Of a stretch of DNA of 64,000 nt, positions 40,316 through 48,220 are shown piece by piece. This DNA comes from Streptomyces canus 299MFChir4.1 (GTDB lineage Bacteria > Actinomycetota > Actinomycetes > Streptomycetales > Streptomycetaceae). Below the pieces are notes generated by a model, which did not search any database, had not been told where the DNA came from, and saw nothing but the letters and a program-made list of their open reading frames with translations. The translations under genes and the position numbers were made by a program. Location of the stretch: positions 337,476-401,475 of the forward strand of contig NZ_KB911587.1 of assembly GCF_000383615.1 (NCBI RefSeq), in the 5' to 3' direction. Within the stretch, counting starts at the first letter, position 1. Each line of letters opens with the position of its first letter.

Positions 40316-42105
40316 GCCGCAGCCCCGAAAAGAAAAAGAAGCGGGACCTCGCGGGCGAGGCGTTCGCCGAGGGGATGCGGCTGATGCGCGCCAACCCGGC
40401 CCTCGCGGCGGTCGAGTTCGACGTCTGCCGCCGGGAGGAGTGCCGGTTCGCACCCCGGGACGGTCTAGTCGTCGTCGATTCCGACGGCGATCTCCACGCC
40501 CACCCCGACCGGCTCGCCGAGCCCACTGCCTGGGCCTGGGCGCTCGCCCACGCCGTCCTGCACCTCGGCTTCGGACACGTCCCCGCGGTGAAGGGCGACC
40601 GCACCCAGCCCGACCGCTTCGACCTCGCCGCCCGCTGTGTCGTCGTCAACCGCTTCCTGCTCGGCTTCCGCGTCGGTCAGACCCCCGAACACCTGCCCGC
40701 CGCCTACCCCGACGGCGACGAGGAGAAGCTCGCCGCCCGCTGGCGGCGCGACGGCATCCCGGCCGTCTACGAACACTGCGGCACCGCGGGCCCCGAGCCC
40801 GACCAGCTGCTGCTCAGGTGGGCGGGCTGGTCCCAGCCGCCCGACTGGCAGCTGGCGTTCGCCACCGCACTGACCCGGACCGTGTCCGCGGCGATGGACA
40901 TGGCGGGCGGCCGCCGCGACTCCCTGGACGGCGAGGCCCCCACGCTGCGCCCCTGGCAGAAGGCCCTGAGCTGGTTCGTCTCCTCCTACCCGCTGCTCGG
41001 CGGTATCGCGGCTGGCATCAAGCTGGTCGCCGACGCCGAACTCGCCCGCGCCCACGGCATCGCGATCGCCGCCGTCAACGCCGAGGCCGCCGAGATCTAC
41101 ATCAACCCGCTGCGCCGCTTCGACGACGAGGAATGGCGGTTCGTCCTCGCCCACGAGATGCTGCACGCCGCCCTGCGCCACGGCGACCGCTGCGGCACCC
41201 GCGACCCCTACCTCTTCAACATCGCCTGCGACTACGTCATCAACGGCTGGCTGAACGAGATGCGGATCGGCACCATGCCCGAGGGCCTGCTGCACGACCC
41301 CGAGCTCACCGGCCTGTCCTCCGAGGAGGTCTACGACCGCATCGCCGGCGACCTGCGCCGCATGCGCCGGCTGGCCACCCTCCGCGGCAAGGGCGTCGGC
41401 GACATCCTCGGCGGTCCGCTCGGCTCACCCCGCGACTACGTCGACCTCGACGAGTTCTACCGCCGGGGCCTCGCGCAGGGCCTCGACCTGCACCAGCGGC
41501 AGGAGCGCGGCTTCCTGCCCGGCGGCCTGGTCGAGGAGATCCGCGCGCTCAGTCATCCGCCGTTGCCCTGGGACGCGCAACTCGCCCGCTGGTTCGGCGA
41601 GTTCGTCCCCAGCCCGCAGCCCGTGCGGTCCTACGCCCGTCCCTCGCGCCGTCAGTCCTCCACCCCCGACATCCCGCGCGCGGGCCGGTACTTCCCGCCC
41701 GAGGAGATCGCCCGCTGCACCTTCGGCGTGGTCCTGGACACCTCCGGCTCGATGAGCCGCACCCTGCTCGGCAAGGCACTCGGCGCCATCGCCTCGTACG
41801 CCGGGGCCCGGGACGTCCCCGCCGCCCGGGTGGTGTTCTGCGACGCGGCCCCGCACGACGCCGGCTACCTGCCCGTGACCGAGATCGCCGAGCGGGTCCG
41901 GGTGCACGGCCGCGGCGGCACCGTCCTGCAGCCCGGCATCGACCTCCTGCACCGCGCCGACGACTTCCCCGCGAGCGCACCCGTGCTGGTGATCACCGAC
42001 GGCTGGTGCGACGTGCTGCGGGTGCGCCGGGAGCACGCCTATCTGATCCCGCAGGGGGCCAGGCTGCCGTTCACCGCACGTGGGCCGGTCTTCCGCGTGA
42101 GCTGA
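40312..42105 (+). CDS. Putative metallopeptidase with C-terminal VWA-like domain (DUF2201 type)
   Basis: The 597-residue protein has a zinc-site HExxH in VLAHEMLHAALRHGDRCG (about 279-297), fitting the putative metallopeptidase domain (about 240-400). The VWA-like domain (about 470-595) carries the MIDAS loop VVLDTSGSMS (DxSxS) and ends in VLVITDGWCDVL. An N-terminal LAHAVLHLGFGH segment looks like a second, degenerate zinc helix. Together with the MoxR ATPase it makes a two-gene ATPase-VWA system; the target is unknown. GTG 40312 overlaps the MoxR stop. Confidence 0.85.
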   Translation: MSRSPEKKKKRDLAGEAFAEGMRLMRANPALAAVEFDVCRREECRFAPRDGLVVVDSDGDLHAHPDRLAEPTAWAWALAHAVLHLGFGHVPAVKGDRTQPDRFDLAARCVVVNRFLLGFRVGQTPEHLPAAYPDGDEEKLAARWRRDGIPAVYEHCGTAGPEPDQLLLRWAGWSQPPDWQLAFATALTRTVSAAMDMAGGRRDSLDGEAPTLRPWQKALSWFVSSYPLLGGIAAGIKLVADAELARAHGIAIAAVNAEAAEIYINPLRRFDDEEWRFVLAHEMLHAALRHGDRCGTRDPYLFNIACDYVINGWLNEMRIGTMPEGLLHDPELTGLSSEEVYDRIAGDLRRMRRLATLRGKGVGDILGGPLGSPRDYVDLDEFYRRGLAQGLDLHQRQERGFLPGGLVEEIRALSHPPLPWDAQLARWFGEFVPSPQPVRSYARPSRRQSSTPDIPRAGRYFPPEEIARCTFGVVLDTSGSMSRTLLGKALGAIASYAGARDVPAARVVFCDAAPHDAGYLPVTEIAERVRVHGRGGTVLQPGIDLLHRADDFPASAPVLVITDGWCDVLRVRREHAYLIPQGARLPFTARGPVFRVS

Positions 42106-42167
42106 GCCGTAGTGTGATCGGATGGTTCCCGTACCCCCGCCAGCGGGACCACACGAAAGGACTGACC

Positions 42168-42596
42168 GTGGCTACCACGCGCTCCGCACACACCGTCTGG
42201 GAAGGCAACCTCCTTGAGGGGAGCGGTGTCGTCAACTTCGACTCCTCCGGTGCCATCGAGGCACAGCCGGTCACGTGGGCCTCGCGCTCCCAGGACGCCA
42301 ACGGCAAGACCAGCCCCGAGGAGCTGATCGCCGCCGCGCACTCCAGCTGCTTCTCGATGGCGCTGTCGCACGCCCTGAACGGCGCGGGCACCCCGCCCAC
42401 CAAGCTCGTCACCTCGGCCGACGTCTCCTTCCAGCCGGGTGAGGGCATCACCGGCATCCACCTCACCGTCGAGGGCACCGTGCCGGGCCTCGACGAGGAC
42501 GGCTTCCTCGCCGCCGCCACCGACGCCAAGGCCAACTGCCCCGTCAGCCAGGCCCTGAAGTCCGTACCGATCACACTGGACGCGAAGCTCGCCTGA
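42168..42596 (+). CDS. OsmC-family peroxiredoxin-like protein
   Basis: The 142-residue protein starts ATTRSAHTVWEGNLLEGSGV. The first redox Cys is in EELIAAAHSSCFSMALSHAL (about Cys 60) and the second in ANCPVSQALKSVPITLDAKL (about Cys 125), the OsmC pattern of thiol-dependent hydroperoxide reduction. OsmC is induced by osmotic and oxidative stress. GTG 42168 follows GAAAGGA. It is a single gene with its own hairpin terminator. Confidence 0.92.
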   Translation: MATTRSAHTVWEGNLLEGSGVVNFDSSGAIEAQPVTWASRSQDANGKTSPEELIAAAHSSCFSMALSHALNGAGTPPTKLVTSADVSFQPGEGITGIHLTVEGTVPGLDEDGFLAAATDAKANCPVSQALKSVPITLDAKLA

Positions 42597-42612
42597 ACCC
42601 GAGGCGCCGGTT

Positions 42613-42645
42613 CGCGCAGGCCGCTCGTCCGGGGCGGTCTGCGCG
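42613..42645. terminator. Terminator-like hairpin after osmC-like gene
   Basis: A 12-bp stem (42613-42624 with 42634-42645, one G-T pair) with a nine-base loop, 16 bases after the OsmC stop. Confidence 0.6.
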
Positions 42646-42688
42646 CTGCCGGGCTGGAGGACGAAATCCAGGGTGTGGGAAGGACGCG

Positions 42689-44032
42689 ATGATTTCGGGG
42701 ACAACGGCCGGCGGCACGGTGGAACTCGACTCCGGGACCCGTCGATCCACCCGTGTCCTGGTGCTGTTCAGCCTCAGCGGCGAACTGGACCCGCAAAGGC
42801 CCTCGCTCGGCAGCCTCGTCGACCGGTTCGACTTCGGCCGCTTCGCGCTGCACCTGAAGTCCAGCGAGGCGGTGCTTCCCGTGCCGGTGCTCGTGGCGGA
42901 CGTGGCGCCCGGGGAGCTGCGGCTGCCCCACGGCCACCACGGACTCGCCCTGGCATCGGCCGAGTTCGCCGTTCTCGCCACCCCGCGCGGTGACATCACC
43001 CTGATCCTGGACTGCGAGTTCGACGGCCGAACGGCCCCGGACGCCCTCTCCGCGTGGCTGGCAGACACCTGCTTCGACCGGGACCTGATCATGCTCGGCG
43101 ACCGGCCGCTGCTCGACGTCCTGGGACAGCGGCTCGCACTCCGGGAGCCTCTCGCCTTCGGCCAGAACGTCCACCAACTCGTGTTCCCCGGCGGAGAGCT
43201 GCGCGAGGAGCTGCTCGGCGTCGACGCGGCCCGGCAGTCGCTCGTGCTGAACGAGATCGTGTACCGCGGCCGGATGGCCACCTCGCAGCCGCCCAATCTC
43301 AGGAACCACGGCACCACGCTCTCCGCGCACGGCCGCGGGGTCTCCGTCCACGCCGGCTGGGCCGAGCACGTGGAGAACGGTCTGACCCTGGTCGCCATCG
43401 GCATGGTCTCGGCGCTCGCCGTCCTCCAGCGCACGCGGCTGGCCGCCTTCGCGACGATGCGGGCGAACGAACAGGCCTCGGCGAGCTCCCCGTACGAGAT
43501 CCGCTCGCTGATCTCACGGCTGTCCGCGGGCGTCAACGAGCTCCAGCTCGACCTGGCCTTCGGGGTGGAGGCGTACGTCGACAGCCTGCTGATCCCGGAG
43601 ATGGTCATGGAGTCCTTCCAGTCCTCGCTGCGGGACGCGCTCGGCATCCGCGACAGCCTGGAGAACTCGGCTCGCATGGTGGAGCGGCTGACCTCGGTGA
43701 TCAGTGCCCGCTCGGCGGCCCTGGACGCGGAACTCTCGGAGCGCGACGACCGCCGGGACCGTACGGTGTCCGTGCTGGTCGCGATCGCCACCCTGATCGC
43801 CCTGCCGCCGACGTTGCTGCTCGCGTTCTTCGGTGCCAACGCCACAACCGTGAACGCCCACCGCTCCATCTTCGACGCGCAGTACCTCCCGGCGTACCTC
43901 CTGGCCTGGGTTCCCTTTCTGGTGCTCGCCGTGATCGGATACGTCCGGATCATCCGCAGCGGCAGACGCTCCGGCTCCCTGCTCGCCCAGGCCGCCCCGG
44001 TCCCCGCCCAGCGCCGCGCGTCCGGAGGCTGA
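42689..44032 (+). CDS. CorA-like membrane protein with altered GMN motif
   Basis: The protein has 447 residues. A large soluble N-terminal domain is followed by a long coiled helix (about 260-360; EIRSLISRLSAGVNELQLDL, RDSLENSARMVERLTSVISA) and two C-terminal transmembrane helices. CorA Mg/Co transporters have a GMN motif after the first helix; here that position reads LLAFFGANATTVN, GAN instead of GMN. It is thus probably a CorA-fold relative whose ion selectivity differs or is lost. A good GGAAGGA precedes the ATG. It ends seven bases before the GDPD gene. Confidence 0.65.
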   Translation: MISGTTAGGTVELDSGTRRSTRVLVLFSLSGELDPQRPSLGSLVDRFDFGRFALHLKSSEAVLPVPVLVADVAPGELRLPHGHHGLALASAEFAVLATPRGDITLILDCEFDGRTAPDALSAWLADTCFDRDLIMLGDRPLLDVLGQRLALREPLAFGQNVHQLVFPGGELREELLGVDAARQSLVLNEIVYRGRMATSQPPNLRNHGTTLSAHGRGVSVHAGWAEHVENGLTLVAIGMVSALAVLQRTRLAAFATMRANEQASASSPYEIRSLISRLSAGVNELQLDLAFGVEAYVDSLLIPEMVMESFQSSLRDALGIRDSLENSARMVERLTSVISARSAALDAELSERDDRRDRTVSVLVAIATLIALPPTLLLAFFGANATTVNAHRSIFDAQYLPAYLLAWVPFLVLAVIGYVRIIRSGRRSGSLLAQAAPVPAQRRASGG

Positions 44033-44039
44033 CCGCCGT

Positions 44040-44792
44040 ATGTCCCGACCCGCCGTCTCCGCCCACCGGGGCGGATCGGAGCGTGCCGCCGCCGCGACCT
44101 GGGAGGCCTACGAGGACGCGCTCCGGTCCGGGGCGGAGTATGTCGAGTTCGACATCCGGCGTACGGCCGACGGGGTCCTCGTCGTCCACCACGACGCCCG
44201 GGTGGGGCCGGGCGGGCCGCCGCTCGCCGGGATCCCGTATGCCGAGCTCAGCGAGCGGGCCGGTCCCGTGCCGGTCGTCGACGACGTCATGTCCCTGATC
44301 GCGGGGCGCATGGTGGGCCACCTGGACCTGAAGGAGACCGGCTACGAGCGTGAGGTGATCGACCGGGCGGTCGCCCTGCTCGGTGCGGACGGCTTCGTCG
44401 CCACCACCCTGGAGGACCGTTCCGTCGCGGCCGTCACGCGGGCTTTCCCGCAGGTGCGCACCGTGCTGTCGCTGGGGCGGGACGGCAAGGAGATCGCCCG
44501 CTCCCGGCTGGCCGGGGTCCGGCTGAGCGAGCTCCTGCCGATGCGCCGGGTGCGCGCCTGCGGCGCGAGCGGGGTGGCCGTGCACCAGCGGCTGGCCCGC
44601 GCCAACGTGCTGCGCGAGGCGTCCCGCCACGACCTTTTCACCATGGTCTGGACGGTCAACGACGACACCCTGATGCGGGCCTTCCTCGACCACCCCCGGG
44701 TGGACGTCCTGGTCACCGACCGGCCCCGGCGCGCCGTCGCGCTGCGCGGGGAACCGCACGAGGTGCCTTCGCCGGGGTACTCGTCCCACTGA
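44040..44792 (+). CDS. Glycerophosphodiester phosphodiesterase
   Basis: The 250-residue TIM-barrel enzyme has the GDPD signature: VSAHRGGSERAAAATWEAYE (catalytic His at about 9), YVEFDIRRTADGVLVVHHDA (metal Glu/Asp and second His at about 35-53), HLDLKETG and MVWTVNDDTLMR. It hydrolyses glycerophosphodiesters to sn-glycerol-3-phosphate and an alcohol. No signal peptide is seen, so it acts in the cytosol. It starts eight bases after the CorA-like gene and is probably cotranscribed. Confidence 0.92.
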   Translation: MSRPAVSAHRGGSERAAAATWEAYEDALRSGAEYVEFDIRRTADGVLVVHHDARVGPGGPPLAGIPYAELSERAGPVPVVDDVMSLIAGRMVGHLDLKETGYEREVIDRAVALLGADGFVATTLEDRSVAAVTRAFPQVRTVLSLGRDGKEIARSRLAGVRLSELLPMRRVRACGASGVAVHQRLARANVLREASRHDLFTMVWTVNDDTLMRAFLDHPRVDVLVTDRPRRAVALRGEPHEVPSPGYSSH

Positions 44793-44809
44793 GCAGGGCC
44801 ACCCGCACC

Positions 44810-44830
44810 ATTGACAAGAGCGCACTCAAG
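44810..44830 (+). promoter_or_regulatory. HAIR-like (HspR) operator overlapping a TTGACA -35
   Basis: ATTGACA-N7-ACTCAAG compares with the HAIR consensus CTTGAGT-N7-ACTCAAG: the right half is perfect, the left 4/7, and the spacing exact. The left half also contains TTGACA, a perfect -35. An overlapping inverted repeat, CGCACTC-N13-GAGTGCG, follows at 44821-44847. It lies 60 bases before the dnaK start. Confidence 0.6.
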
Positions 44831-44889
44831 TTTTGTGCTGGAGTGCGGGAAGGCTCTCCGGTGGACATCCCTGGCGGAAGGGGACGGCG

Positions 44890-46746
44890 ATGGGACGTGC
44901 GGTCGGGATCGATCTCGGTACCACGAACTCGGTGGTGGCCGTACTGGAGGGCGGTGAACCCACGGTCGTCGCCAACGCGGAGGGGGCCAGGACCACACCG
45001 TCGGTCGTGGCCTTCGCCAAGAACGGCGAGGTGCTGGTGGGCGAGGTCGCCAAGCGGCAGGCCGTGACCAACGTCGAGCGCACCGCGCGCTCCGTGAAAC
45101 GGCACATGGGCGACGGGAGCTGGCGCTTCCCCGACGAGGGCGCCGTCGACGGCGCCCGGTACCGGGCACAGGAACTGTCGGCCCGGGTCCTGCAGAAGCT
45201 GAAGCGGGACGCCGAGTCCTATCTCGGCGAGGACGTCACCGACGCCGTGATCACGGTGCCCGCCTACTTCGACGACACCCAGCGGCAGGCCACCAAGGAG
45301 GCCGGCGAGATCGCCGGCCTCAACGTGCTCAGGATCATCAACGAGCCCACGGCGGCCGCGCTGGCGTACGGCCTCGACCGGGGCGAGGAGCAGACGGTCC
45401 TGGTCTTCGACCTCGGCGGCGGCACCTTCGACGTGTCCCTGCTGGAGATCGGCGACGGGGTCATCGAGGTCAAGGCGACCAACGGCGACACGCGTCTGGG
45501 CGGCGACGACTGGGACCACCGGATCGTGGAGCACCTGGTCAAACGCTTCAAGGGGCAGTACGGCATCGACCTCGGCAGCGACAAGATGGCGCTGCAGCGG
45601 CTGCGCGAGGGGGCCGAGAAGGCGAAGATCGAGCTGTCGTCGTCCTCCGAGACCACGATCAACCTGCCCTACATCACCGCCTCCGCCGAGGGACCCCTGC
45701 ACCTCGACGAGAAGCTGACCCGCGCGCAGTTCCAGGAGCTCACCGCGGATCTGCTCGACCGCTGCAAGACGCCCTTCCACCAGGCGGTCAAGGACGCGGG
45801 CATCAAGCTCTCCGCGGTCGACCACGTGATCCTCGTCGGCGGTTCGACGCGGATGCCCGCGGTGACCGACCTGGTCAAGGAGCTCACGGGCAAGGACCCG
45901 CACAAGGGGGTCAACCCCGACGAGGTCGTGGCGGTCGGGGCGGCGCTCCAGGCGGGTGTCATCCGGGGTGACGTGAAGGACGTGCTGCTGCTCGACGTGA
46001 CGCCGCTGTCCCTGGGGATCGAGACCAAGGGCGGCATCATGACGAAGCTCATCGAACGCAACACCACGATCCCCACCCGCCGTTCGGAGATCTTCACGAC
46101 GGCCACCGACAACCAGCCCTCGGTGGGCATCCAGGTCTACCAGGGCGAACGCGAGATCGCCGCGTACAACAAGAAGCTCGGCGTCTTCGACCTCACGGGC
46201 CTGCCGCCGGCTCCGCGCGGTGTGCCCCAGATCGAGGTGGCGTTCGACATCGACGCGAACGGCATCATGCACGTCTCGGCGAAGGACCTCGCGACCGGGC
46301 GCGAGCAGAAGATGACGGTGACGGGCGGTTCGGCGCTCCCCAAGGACGACATCGACCGCATGATGCGGGAGGCCGAGCAGTACGCCGAGGAGGACCGGGG
46401 CCGCCGCGAGGCCGCCGAGACCCGCAACCAGGCCGAGCAACTCGTCTACCAGACCGAGAAGTTCGTCCGCGAGAACGGCGACAAGGTGGCCGAGGACACG
46501 AAGACGGAGGTCGAGTCGGCGGTCTCCGAACTGAAGCGGCTCCTGGAGGAGGACGCCGACACCAACACCCTCCGGGGCGGCGTCGAGAAGCTGGCCTCCG
46601 TCAGCCAGAAGATGGGCCAGGCGATGTACGCCCAGGCCCAGCAGCAGCCCCCGCCGAACGAACCGGGCTCCCCGCCGCAGGAGGAGGGAGTGGTCGACGC
46701 GGAGATCGTGGACGACGACAAGGACCAGAAGGGCGGGGCGGCCTGA
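44890..46746 (+). CDS. dnaK: Molecular chaperone DnaK (Hsp70), lone copy
   Basis: The 618-residue Hsp70 has ATPase motifs GIDLGTTNSVV (about 6), VITVPAYFDDTQRQATKEAG (about 120-139), VFDLGGGTFDVS (about 173-184) and ILVGGSTRMPAV, then the peptide-binding domain (about 365-480; LLLDVTPLSLGIETKGG) and a helical lid with an EPGSPPQEEGVVDAEIV acidic end. No grpE, dnaJ or hspR gene is attached, so this is a second, unlinked DnaK. The upstream HAIR-like element suggests repression by HspR. ATG 44890 follows GGAAGGGGAC. Confidence 0.95.
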   Translation: MGRAVGIDLGTTNSVVAVLEGGEPTVVANAEGARTTPSVVAFAKNGEVLVGEVAKRQAVTNVERTARSVKRHMGDGSWRFPDEGAVDGARYRAQELSARVLQKLKRDAESYLGEDVTDAVITVPAYFDDTQRQATKEAGEIAGLNVLRIINEPTAAALAYGLDRGEEQTVLVFDLGGGTFDVSLLEIGDGVIEVKATNGDTRLGGDDWDHRIVEHLVKRFKGQYGIDLGSDKMALQRLREGAEKAKIELSSSSETTINLPYITASAEGPLHLDEKLTRAQFQELTADLLDRCKTPFHQAVKDAGIKLSAVDHVILVGGSTRMPAVTDLVKELTGKDPHKGVNPDEVVAVGAALQAGVIRGDVKDVLLLDVTPLSLGIETKGGIMTKLIERNTTIPTRRSEIFTTATDNQPSVGIQVYQGEREIAAYNKKLGVFDLTGLPPAPRGVPQIEVAFDIDANGIMHVSAKDLATGREQKMTVTGGSALPKDDIDRMMREAEQYAEEDRGRREAAETRNQAEQLVYQTEKFVRENGDKVAEDTKTEVESAVSELKRLLEEDADTNTLRGGVEKLASVSQKMGQAMYAQAQQQPPPNEPGSPPQEEGVVDAEIVDDDKDQKGGAA

Positions 46747-46757
46747 GGCTCCCTCAG
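46743..46757. terminator. Short hairpin at end of dnaK
   Basis: CTGAGG-CTC-CCTCAG (46743-46757) overlaps the stop codon region, between convergent dnaK and narJ. It is weak. Confidence 0.35.
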
Positions 46758-46770
46758 ACTCGTCTCCCTC

Positions 46771-47235
46771 TCACAGCGTGGCGCACACGGCGTCCAGGAC
46801 CGTCGCGTACGGCGTGCCGAAGTCGGTGAGCCGGGAGCGCAGGTGCTCCAGACCGTCGCGGTGCTCGGTGAGCAGGCCGAGGTCCCCGGTGCGGGCCGCG
46901 AGCTCCAGCACGGCGGGGAGGAAGTCGGGCAGCTCCTCGCCGGTGAACTCCAGACCGGCGGCCCGGTAGACCTCCTGGAAGCGGACCAGGGACATCCCGC
47001 GCCGGGTGTCCCCGTCCTGCCACCGGCTCAGATGCAGACCGCGCTGATTCCTGACGTCGAAGACCCGCACATAGTGCGCCGCCAGCTCCCGCGCGGGCGT
47101 CACCGCCGCGTGGTCGACGAAGTCCCGCAGCTGCGGGGCCGCTTCGCGCAGCAGCGGCAGCCGCGCGCGGAAGTCGTCGTCGGGATACGTCAGGCAGAGC
47201 GCGGCCGCCTGGTACAGCACTGCGTCCGAGGGCAT
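46771..47235 (-). CDS. narJ: NarJ-like nitrate reductase assembly chaperone, orphan
   Basis: The 154-residue protein has NarJ features: VLYQAAALCLTYPDDDFRAR at the start, AHYVRVFDVRNQRGLHLSRW (about 49-68; the D-R..LHL block), DGDTRRGMSLVRFQEVYRAA and FTGEELPDFLPAVLELAA (about 96-113). NarJ inserts Mo cofactor and FeS clusters into NarG of respiratory nitrate reductase. In Streptomyces it is normally the third gene of narGHJI; here no narG, narH or narI is present on either side. The C-terminus ends soon after LDAVCATL, shorter than relatives I recall. It is likely a relic. Confidence 0.8.
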   Translation of the reverse strand: MPSDAVLYQAAALCLTYPDDDFRARLPLLREAAPQLRDFVDHAAVTPARELAAHYVRVFDVRNQRGLHLSRWQDGDTRRGMSLVRFQEVYRAAGLEFTGEELPDFLPAVLELAARTGDLGLLTEHRDGLEHLRSRLTDFGTPYATVLDAVCATL

Positions 47236-47349
47236 CTGGCCTCCTCCGCGTCGTCGTGTCGGTCACGTGCGCTCCCTCTGCCGGCCCGCGGCTCGCTTCG
47301 AACCTAGGGCGGGGCGCGGGAGCGCACCCGTTCACGGCACCCGTACGGG

Positions 47350-48150
47350 TCAGACCTTGCGGGCGACCCCCGAGTACACCGGCACGATGCCCTCCGCCTG
47401 GGCCGCCACGTCCTCGGGCCCCGGACGCCAGCCCGACACCGGGATCACCCCGGGGCCGAGCAGCTCCAGGCCGTCGAAGAAGCGGGAGAACTCGGCGAGC
47501 GAACGGGGGAAGAAGGGGGTGCCGCTGCGGCGGAACTGCTCGGCGGCCTTCTCGATGGCCTCGGGGCTCAGATCGGGCGTGACCTGCGAGAGGATCACGA
47601 AGCTGCCCGGGGCGAGCTCGGCGACGTACCGCTGGAGCAGCCCGTACGCCTCGTCGCCCAGGTAGTGGGTCAGGGCCACCAGGGACAGCGCGACCGGCTG
47701 CGAGAAGTCCAGGGTCTCGGCGGCCGGCCGCAGGACGGTGTCCGGGTCGCGAACGTCGGCGTGGACGTAGTGCGTGGCGCCCTCGGGGGTGCTGTGCAGG
47801 AGGGCCTGCGCGTGCCTGAGGACGATCGGGTCGTTGTCCGCGTACACGACCTTCGACTCCGGGGCGACCTCCTGCGCCACCTGGTGCAGGTTGGGCTCGG
47901 TGGGGATGCCGGTGCCGATGTCCAGGAACTGGCGGATCCCGGCCTCCGCGGCCGTCCGCACCGCCCGGTGCATGAAACGGCGGTTGGCGCGCGCCCCGCG
48001 CACCACCGTGCCGTCCACGGCGAGGATCCGGCGGGCCAGTTCCTCGTCCACCGGGTAGTTGTCCTTGCCGCCCAGCCACCAGTCGTACACCCGGGCCGGG
48101 TGCGGCCTGCTGGTGTCGATGGCGGGGACGGCGGCGTCGGATCCGGTCAT
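47350..48150 (-). CDS. SAM-dependent methyltransferase, DUF574 (PF04672) family
   Basis: This 266-residue protein belongs to the actinobacterial 'S-adenosyl methyltransferase' family: DTSRPHPARVYDWWLGGKDN (about 12-31), the SAM loop FLDIGTGIPTEPNLHQVAQ (about 75-93), VVYADNDPIVLRHAQALL (about 103-120) and the C-terminal RPGPEDVAAQAEGIVPVYSG with FDGLELLGPGVIPVSGW. Its targets are unknown. These genes often lie next to XRE-DUF5753 regulators, as here (48221-49084, same strand). ATG 48150 was chosen because relatives start just before this point. Confidence 0.88.
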   Translation of the reverse strand: MTGSDAAVPAIDTSRPHPARVYDWWLGGKDNYPVDEELARRILAVDGTVVRGARANRRFMHRAVRTAAEAGIRQFLDIGTGIPTEPNLHQVAQEVAPESKVVYADNDPIVLRHAQALLHSTPEGATHYVHADVRDPDTVLRPAAETLDFSQPVALSLVALTHYLGDEAYGLLQRYVAELAPGSFVILSQVTPDLSPEAIEKAAEQFRRSGTPFFPRSLAEFSRFFDGLELLGPGVIPVSGWRPGPEDVAAQAEGIVPVYSGVARKV

Positions 48151-48167
48151 GCGGTGCCTTCTCCCCT

Positions 48168-48214
48168 GTGGTGGGATCCTGTGGTGTGTCGTGGGACCCG
48201 TGGTGTGTCGTGCC
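48168..48214. repeat. GT-rich imperfect direct repeats between XRE and DUF574 genes
   Basis: Three copies related to tgtggtgtgtcgtgggac (near 48167, 48179 and 48199) fill the gap between the two genes. The last two share GTGGTGTGTCGTG exactly. Their function is unknown; possibly an operator or slippage product. Confidence 0.5.
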
Positions 48215-48220
48215 GCCCGC

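Noticed and set aside
42106..42167. Imperfect inverted repeats before the OsmC gene as a possible operator
   Set aside because: The repeats contain bulges and match no known regulator; not distinguishable from chance in GC-rich DNA.
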